Assembly: GCA_024643945.1 (NCBI GenBank) | Contig: JAHELX010000070.1 | Coordinates: forward strand, 1 to 9,573 | Direction: 5' to 3' | From: Anaerolineales bacterium | Lineage (GTDB): Bacteria > Chloroflexota > Anaerolineae > 4572-78 > NAK82 | Length of the DNA stretch: 9,573 nucleotides | Part shown: positions 6,369 to 9,573 of the stretch, in pieces | Layout of the letters: every line of letters starts with the position of its first letter | Position numbering within the stretch: the first letter of the stretch is position 1 | Translations under genes and position numbers: made by a program | Notes under the pieces: model-generated | What the model saw: the letters and a program-made list of their open reading frames with translations, nothing else | What the model was told of the DNA's origin: nothing | Databases searched by the model: none

Positions 6369-7553
6369 ATGGCGGAATCAGAGACTCCGATGCTTGATGA
6401 ACTGGAAAAAGGGCCGTGGCCTAGCTTCGTCTCAGAGATGAAGCGGGCTGCTGAAAAGAAAGAAGCGGCCAAAGACTTGCTGCACCAGCTTGAGCGCTCA
6501 TATCATGACAGGATTGGTCACTGGAAGCACGGCGGCATCGTCGGCGTCAGGGGCTACGGCGGCGGCGTGATCGGTCGCTACTCCGACCTGCCCGAAGAGT
6601 TCCCCGCCGTGGCCGAGTTCCATACCTTCCGCGTGAATATGCCCGCTGGCTGGTTCTACACCACCGACAGGCTGCGCCAGCTCTGCGACGTCTGGGACAA
6701 GCACGGCAGTGGGCTGACCAATATGCACGGCGCTACCGGCGACATCATCCTGCTGGGCGCGCCCACCGACCAATTGCAGCCCTGCTTCGACGATCTGGCC
6801 GAGATTGGCTTCGACCTGGGCGGATCGGGCAGCGACATGCGCACGCCCAGTTGCTGCGTGGGCCCTGGCCGCTGCGAATACGCCTGCATAGACACCCTGG
6901 ACCTGCTCTACAGTGTCACCATGGAGTACCAGGACGAACTACACCGGCCCATGTTCCCCTACAAATCCAAGATCAAGATTTCCGGGTGTCCCAATGACTG
7001 CGTGGCGGCGGTGGCTCGCTCCGACATCTCGGTGGTCGGCACCTGGCGCGACAATATCCGAATAGACCCGGACGCAGTAGTCGGCTACGCCACCAACGGC
7101 ATCGATATTCAGGCCGAAGTGATAGACCTGTGCCCCACAGATTGCATGAAATGGGAGGCCGAGACCAAGAAGCTGTCCATTAACGACGCCGAATGCAATC
7201 GCTGCATGCACTGCATCAACGTCATGCCTAAGGCGTTGCGTCCCGGCGTCGAAAAGGGCGCGACCATCCTGGTCGGAGGTAAGGCTCCCATCGTCCAGGG
7301 CGCGTTGCTCTCCTGGGTCGTCGTCCCCTTCATGAAGATGGAACCACCCTACGAGGAGTTCAAAGGATTGGTCGGGAAGATCTGGGACTGGTGGGACGAA
7401 AACGGCAAGATGCGCGAGCGGCTGGGTGAGTTGATCAATCGCCTCGGCATGCGGGCCTTCCTCAAGGCTGTGGATCTGCCGCCCGTGCCGCAAATGATCA
7501 AGGTGCCGCGCGCTAACCCCTACTATTTCTGGGATCCCGAGGAGGTGAAGTAA
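6369..7553 (+). CDS. dsrA: Dissimilatory sulfite reductase, alpha subunit
   Basis: A 394-residue subunit of the cytoplasmic alpha2beta2 siroheme enzyme that reduces sulfite with DsrC as partner. The N-terminus has the DsrA sequence '[12 protein letters not shown]' and '[10 protein letters not shown]' (62-71). The siroheme/[4Fe-4S] cysteines are all present: CX5C at C163 and C169 ('CVGPGRC'), and CX3C at C207 and C211 ('SGCPNDC'). The ferredoxin-like domain follows with 'CPTDCM' (C255, C259) and C276, C279, C282 ('[15 protein letters not shown]'). Spacing of the first four cysteines equals that of the Desulfovibrio protein as I remember it. The stretch from C211 to C276 is about 13 residues shorter, because a loop before '[11 protein letters not shown]' is reduced. 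Total length is below the usual 415-440. dsrB starts 1 bp after the stop and its ribosome binding site lies inside the dsrA end, indicating co-translation. Confidence 0.97.
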   Translation: MAESETPMLDELEKGPWPSFVSEMKRAAEKKEAAKDLLHQLERSYHDRIGHWKHGGIVGVRGYGGGVIGRYSDLPEEFPAVAEFHTFRVNMPAGWFYTTDRLRQLCDVWDKHGSGLTNMHGATGDIILLGAPTDQLQPCFDDLAEIGFDLGGSGSDMRTPSCCVGPGRCEYACIDTLDLLYSVTMEYQDELHRPMFPYKSKIKISGCPNDCVAAVARSDISVVGTWRDNIRIDPDAVVGYATNGIDIQAEVIDLCPTDCMKWEAETKKLSINDAECNRCMHCINVMPKALRPGVEKGATILVGGKAPIVQGALLSWVVVPFMKMEPPYEEFKGLVGKIWDWWDENGKMRERLGELINRLGMRAFLKAVDLPPVPQMIKVPRANPYYFWDPEEVK

Positions 7554-7554
7554 G

Positions 7555-8616
7555 ATGGCTACCAGAACAGACTTCGGCCCTCCCTATTACCGGGATATGC
7601 TCCCACCGGTCATCGAAAAGAACTACGGCCAGTGGAAGTATCACGAACGCGTCAAGCCGGGCTTGCTCAAACACGTAGCCGAGTCCGGCGATGAACTCTA
7701 TACAGTGCGCGTGGGTTCGTCGCGCCTGGTCAGCACCGACTGGATCCGGGACGTGTGCCAGATTGCCGACCAGTTCTGCGATGGCTACCTGCGCTTCACC
7801 AGCCGCCACAACCTGGAATTCCTGGTCTCCGACAAGGACAAGGTTGAGCCGCTCATCGAGCACTTGAAAGCCAATGGTTACAGCATTGGTGGCACCGGTC
7901 ACGCCATCAGCAACCCGGTCCACACCCAGGGCTGGATTCACTGCCACACCCCGGCAACCGACGCCTCGGGTATCGTCAAGGCGGTGATGGACGAGTTATA
8001 CGAATACTTCGTTGACTCGAAATTGCCCGCCTACTGCCGCATCTCCCTGGCTTGCTGCCTGAATATGTGCGGCGCAGTGCACTGCTCCGATGTCGCCATC
8101 CTGGGCATCCACCGCCTGCCACCGCGCATAATTCACGACGCGGTTCGGGCTAAGTGCGAGATCCCCAACGTGATTGCGGCCTGTCCCACCGGCGCCATAC
8201 GGCCTGACCTCAAGAACAAAACGGTGCAAGTCAACGAAGATCGGTGTATGTACTGCGGCAACTGCTACACCATGTGCCCTGGCATGCCGCTGGCTGACCC
8301 CGTTGGCGATGGTGTGTCTATCTGGGTAGGGGGCAAGATCTCTAGCGCGCGCACGCCTCCCAAGTTCTCGCGTTTGGTCATTCCCTTTCTGCGCAACAAT
8401 CCGCCCCGCTGGCCCGAAGTAACCGGCGCGATTAAGAACATCGTCGAGACCTGGGCGACCCACGCCCGCCAACACGAGCGGATGGGCGAGTGGATTGACC
8501 GCGTCGGTTGGGAGCGCTTCTTTGAGCTGACCGGCATACCCTTCACTGTACAACTCATCGACGACTTCACCCTGGCGCCGGATACCTACCGCTCTACACC
8601 CACGTTCAAGTGGTAA
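7555..8616 (+). CDS. dsrB: Dissimilatory sulfite reductase, beta subunit
   Basis: A 353-residue subunit carrying the catalytic siroheme centre. The ribosome binding site GGAGGTG (7541-7547) is inside the end of dsrA. Cluster ligands expected for the catalytic siroheme are present with standard spacing: C130 in 'GWIHCHTP', then C167, C168 and C172 in '[11 protein letters not shown]'. The ferredoxin domain uses C210 ('CPTGAIRP') and C231, C234, C237 and C241 ('[15 protein letters not shown]'). '[12 protein letters not shown]' (255-266) and 'NNPPRWPEV' (281-289) are typical of DsrB. No ligand is missing and length is normal, so an active enzyme is expected with dsrA. dsrD follows after 12 bp. 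Reductive use is inferred from dsrD, since catalytic residues alone do not tell direction. Confidence 0.97.
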   Translation: MATRTDFGPPYYRDMLPPVIEKNYGQWKYHERVKPGLLKHVAESGDELYTVRVGSSRLVSTDWIRDVCQIADQFCDGYLRFTSRHNLEFLVSDKDKVEPLIEHLKANGYSIGGTGHAISNPVHTQGWIHCHTPATDASGIVKAVMDELYEYFVDSKLPAYCRISLACCLNMCGAVHCSDVAILGIHRLPPRIIHDAVRAKCEIPNVIAACPTGAIRPDLKNKTVQVNEDRCMYCGNCYTMCPGMPLADPVGDGVSIWVGGKISSARTPPKFSRLVIPFLRNNPPRWPEVTGAIKNIVETWATHARQHERMGEWIDRVGWERFFELTGIPFTVQLIDDFTLAPDTYRSTPTFKW

Positions 8617-8628
8617 GGGGTAAATCCC

Positions 8629-8835
8629 ATGGCAGAAGTCACGGAGGAACTCAAAGCCCAAATCGTTGAGTTCTTCAAAAAGAAGAACAAGATGATGACC
8701 AGCCGGGACGTGGCCAAGGCCCTGGACCTGGATCATCGAACGGCCAAGAAAGCCCTCACCGAACTGATCAACGCCGGCACCTTAGAGTTCACATCCTTCG
8801 GCGGAGCTACCTTCATCAAGCTCCCCGAAGAATAG
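8629..8835 (+). CDS. dsrD: DsrD, winged-helix activator of DsrAB
   Basis: A 68-residue protein with AAGGGG (8615-8620) 8 bases before its ATG. It fits a winged-helix fold: helix 'EELKAQIVEFFKKK', then 'TSRDVAKAL', then the recognition-type helix 'DHRTAKKALTELINAG', then the wing strands 'LEFTSFGGATFIKL'. In sulfate reducers DsrD is encoded next to dsrAB and has been reported to stimulate DsrAB allosterically rather than act as a DNA-binding regulator. It is used as a marker of the reductive pathway. It is shorter than the roughly 78-residue Desulfovibrio form and its sequence is divergent; the assignment rests on fold-like pattern plus position. A plain helix-turn-helix regulator is the alternative. 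Confidence 0.88.
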   Translation: MAEVTEELKAQIVEFFKKKNKMMTSRDVAKALDLDHRTAKKALTELINAGTLEFTSFGGATFIKLPEE

Positions 8836-8840
8836 CAGGT

Positions 8841-8861
8841 GTCAGTAGTCAGATGCCAGTA
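8841..8861. repeat. Degenerate 7-bp tandem repeat after dsrD
   Basis: Three consecutive heptamers, GTCAGTA, GTCAGAT and GCCAGTA, begin 5 bp after the dsrD stop. A similar 7-bp periodicity recurs downstream of dsrC, which suggests a short-repeat family in this genome. Confidence 0.5.
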
Positions 8862-8880
8862 GCCTGGTATAGCAATCACT

Positions 8881-9028
8881 GATTACCCCGGCCCGCTCGG
8901 GGCAGCCGGGGCGGGCTGACTACCCCGGCCCGCTCGGGGCAGCCAGGGCGGGCTGACTACCCCGGCCCGCGCAGGGCAGCCAGGGCGGGCTGACTACCCC
9001 GGCCCGCGCAGAGCAGCCGGGGCGGGCT
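8881..9028. repeat. Four 37-bp GC-rich tandem repeats between dsrD and dsrC
   Basis: Copies lie at 8881-8917, 8918-8954, 8955-8991 and 8992-9028, with GACTAC of a fifth at 9029-9034. Each begins GACTACCCCGG (GATTAC in the first) and ends GGGCGGGCT. Within each unit GCCCGC (positions 11-16) pairs with GCGGGC (31-36) to make a 6-bp all-GC stem. Of the five variable positions, four (17, 19, 21, 28) fall in the 14-nt loop while the stem arms are unchanged, which suggests the hairpin matters. Alternative pairing between neighbouring units is also possible. There are no spacers, so it is not a CRISPR array, and no T-tract, so not a simple terminator. It could slow or process the dsr transcript and set the dsrC to dsrAB ratio. 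No gene lies in 8836-9051. Confidence 0.9.
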
Positions 9029-9051
9029 GACTACTCAAGAAGAGGTGAAAT

Positions 9052-9369
9052 ATGCCATTTATCAAGTTAGATGGGACGGAAATTGAAGTAGATGAAGATG
9101 GCTTCATCCAAGAGCCCGACAATTGGAGTAAAGAGTTGGCGATGGTCATCGCCAAGACCGAGGATGTGGACGATCTGACTGAAGACCATTGGAAAGTCAT
9201 CAACTACCTGCGCGACTACTACCAGCGATTTGGCATCGCGCCCATGATCCGCAAACTATGTAAGGAAACCGGTTTTCAGCTCAAGTATATCTACGAACTC
9301 TTCCCCAGCGGCCCGGCTAAGGGCGCGTGCAAGATCGCCGGATTGCCCAAGCCGACCGGCTGTGTGTAA
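9052..9369 (+). CDS. dsrC: DsrC, sulfur-carrier partner of sulfite reductase
   Basis: A 105-residue protein with AGAGGTG (9041-9047) just before ATG 9052. It is a full-length DsrC: 'DEDGFIQEPDNWSKELA' near the N-terminus, 'LTEDHWKVINYLRDYY' in the middle, then 'FGIAPMIRKLCKETG'. The flexible C-terminal arm 'GPAKGACKIAGLPKPTGCV' carries both redox cysteines, C93 and the penultimate C104, eleven residues apart. In sulfite reduction these two cysteines accept sulfur from DsrAB as a trisulfide, which is reduced by the DsrMK membrane complex. Having both separates it from TusE and single-cysteine paralogues. In many Desulfovibrio-type genomes dsrC is away from dsrAB; here it follows dsrD after 216 bp of repeats. 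It may have its own promoter or rely on read-through. Confidence 0.96.
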   Translation: MPFIKLDGTEIEVDEDGFIQEPDNWSKELAMVIAKTEDVDDLTEDHWKVINYLRDYYQRFGIAPMIRKLCKETGFQLKYIYELFPSGPAKGACKIAGLPKPTGCV

Positions 9370-9420
9370 TCCGGCCGCCAGCCATCGCTGAGTAGACAAC
9401 AAATCGAAGATACCCTTGGA

Positions 9421-9524
9421 TGGCTGATGGCCATTGGCAGCGGCGCAGTAGTCATTCCTTTCCTTTGCCACCGACTATGGGCCATAAGCCAGAGGCCATC
9501 AGCCACTTGTTTGAACTGGCCCAT
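9421..9524. repeat. Inverted and heptamer repeats downstream of dsrC
   Basis: TGGCTGATGGCC (9421-9432) has its exact complement GGCCATCAGCCA at 9494-9505, and ATGGGCCA (9477-9484) complements TGGCCCAT (9517-9524). The left arm shows a 7-bp rhythm (TGGCTGA, TGGCCAT, TGGCAGC) and the right arm four GCCANNN heptamers (9481-9508). The two arms are thus inverted copies of one heptamer array. No strong T-tract follows, so a terminator role for dsrC is doubtful. No gene is supported in 9370-9573; ATG 9557 near the edge could begin a next gene but too little is visible. Confidence 0.55.
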
Positions 9525-9573
9525 TTGTTCCATCATTTTGGGCCTCAATCGGAAGGATGGAAGGTTGGGAGAC

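Noticed and set aside
6939..7493. Minus-strand open frame of 184 codons opposite dsrA
   Set aside because: Antisense to conserved dsrA sequence, with no ribosome binding site or recognisable product.
7996..8736. Long minus-strand open frame (246 codons) opposite dsrB and dsrD
   Set aside because: It is fully antisense to strongly recognised genes and its translation looks like no protein family; a by-product of GC-rich codon use.
8881..9028. CRISPR array
   Set aside because: Units are directly adjacent with no unique spacers, and no cas gene is visible.
9557..9573. Start of a further gene after dsrC
   Set aside because: Only five full codons after ATG 9557 are visible and GGAAGG abuts the ATG, too close for a normal ribosome binding site.

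Overview
The right half of the window is a dissimilatory sulfite reductase locus: dsrA, dsrB, dsrD and dsrC in that order on the + strand (6369-9369). The presence of dsrD, and a DsrC with both redox cysteines, points to an anaerobe that reduces sulfate or sulfite rather than a sulfur oxidiser. Coding regions are moderately GC-rich and several genes have strong GGAGGTGA-type ribosome binding sites. The phylum cannot be fixed from this sequence. The compact DsrA and the degenerate 7-8 bp repeats between genes would fit a deep-branching lineage such as Chloroflexota, but that is only an impression.

Layout. Positions 1-2549 are on the minus strand: the start of a HEAT-repeat-like protein (cut by the window edge), a radical SAM/SPASM protein, and a TerC-family membrane protein with a hairpin after its stop. 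A 296-bp divergent spacer rich in small hairpins follows. From 2846 every gene is on the + strand: two tightly linked, unrecognised membrane or exported proteins (2846-4012), a 379-bp spacer, a YeiH-type putative sulfate exporter (4392-5828), and a 54-residue single-span membrane protein (5960-6124). A 244-bp spacer precedes dsrA.

Small non-coding elements sit in the spacers. A 109-bp MITE-like element (4168-4276) lies upstream of the exporter. A second, unrelated 124-bp element with perfect 15-bp inverted ends (6225-6348) stops just before the dsrA ribosome binding site. Four 37-bp GC-rich tandem repeats (8881-9028) separate dsrD from dsrC. The 4031-4098 region has two interlocking 7-bp complementary pairs and a near-perfect Shine-Dalgarno sequence with no suitable start codon.

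How the genes fit together. DsrAB reduces sulfite at siroheme, DsrC takes the sulfur as a trisulfide, and DsrD stimulates DsrAB. The exporter and the small membrane protein just upstream could handle sulfate, sulfite or a related anion for this pathway; this is inferred from position only. The radical SAM, TerC and unknown genes have no evident link to sulfur metabolism. I see no clearly new multi-gene system. The best candidates for novelty are the 54-residue protein, the inter-dsrD/dsrC repeats, the insertion element at the dsr promoter position, and the unknown pair at 2846-4012.
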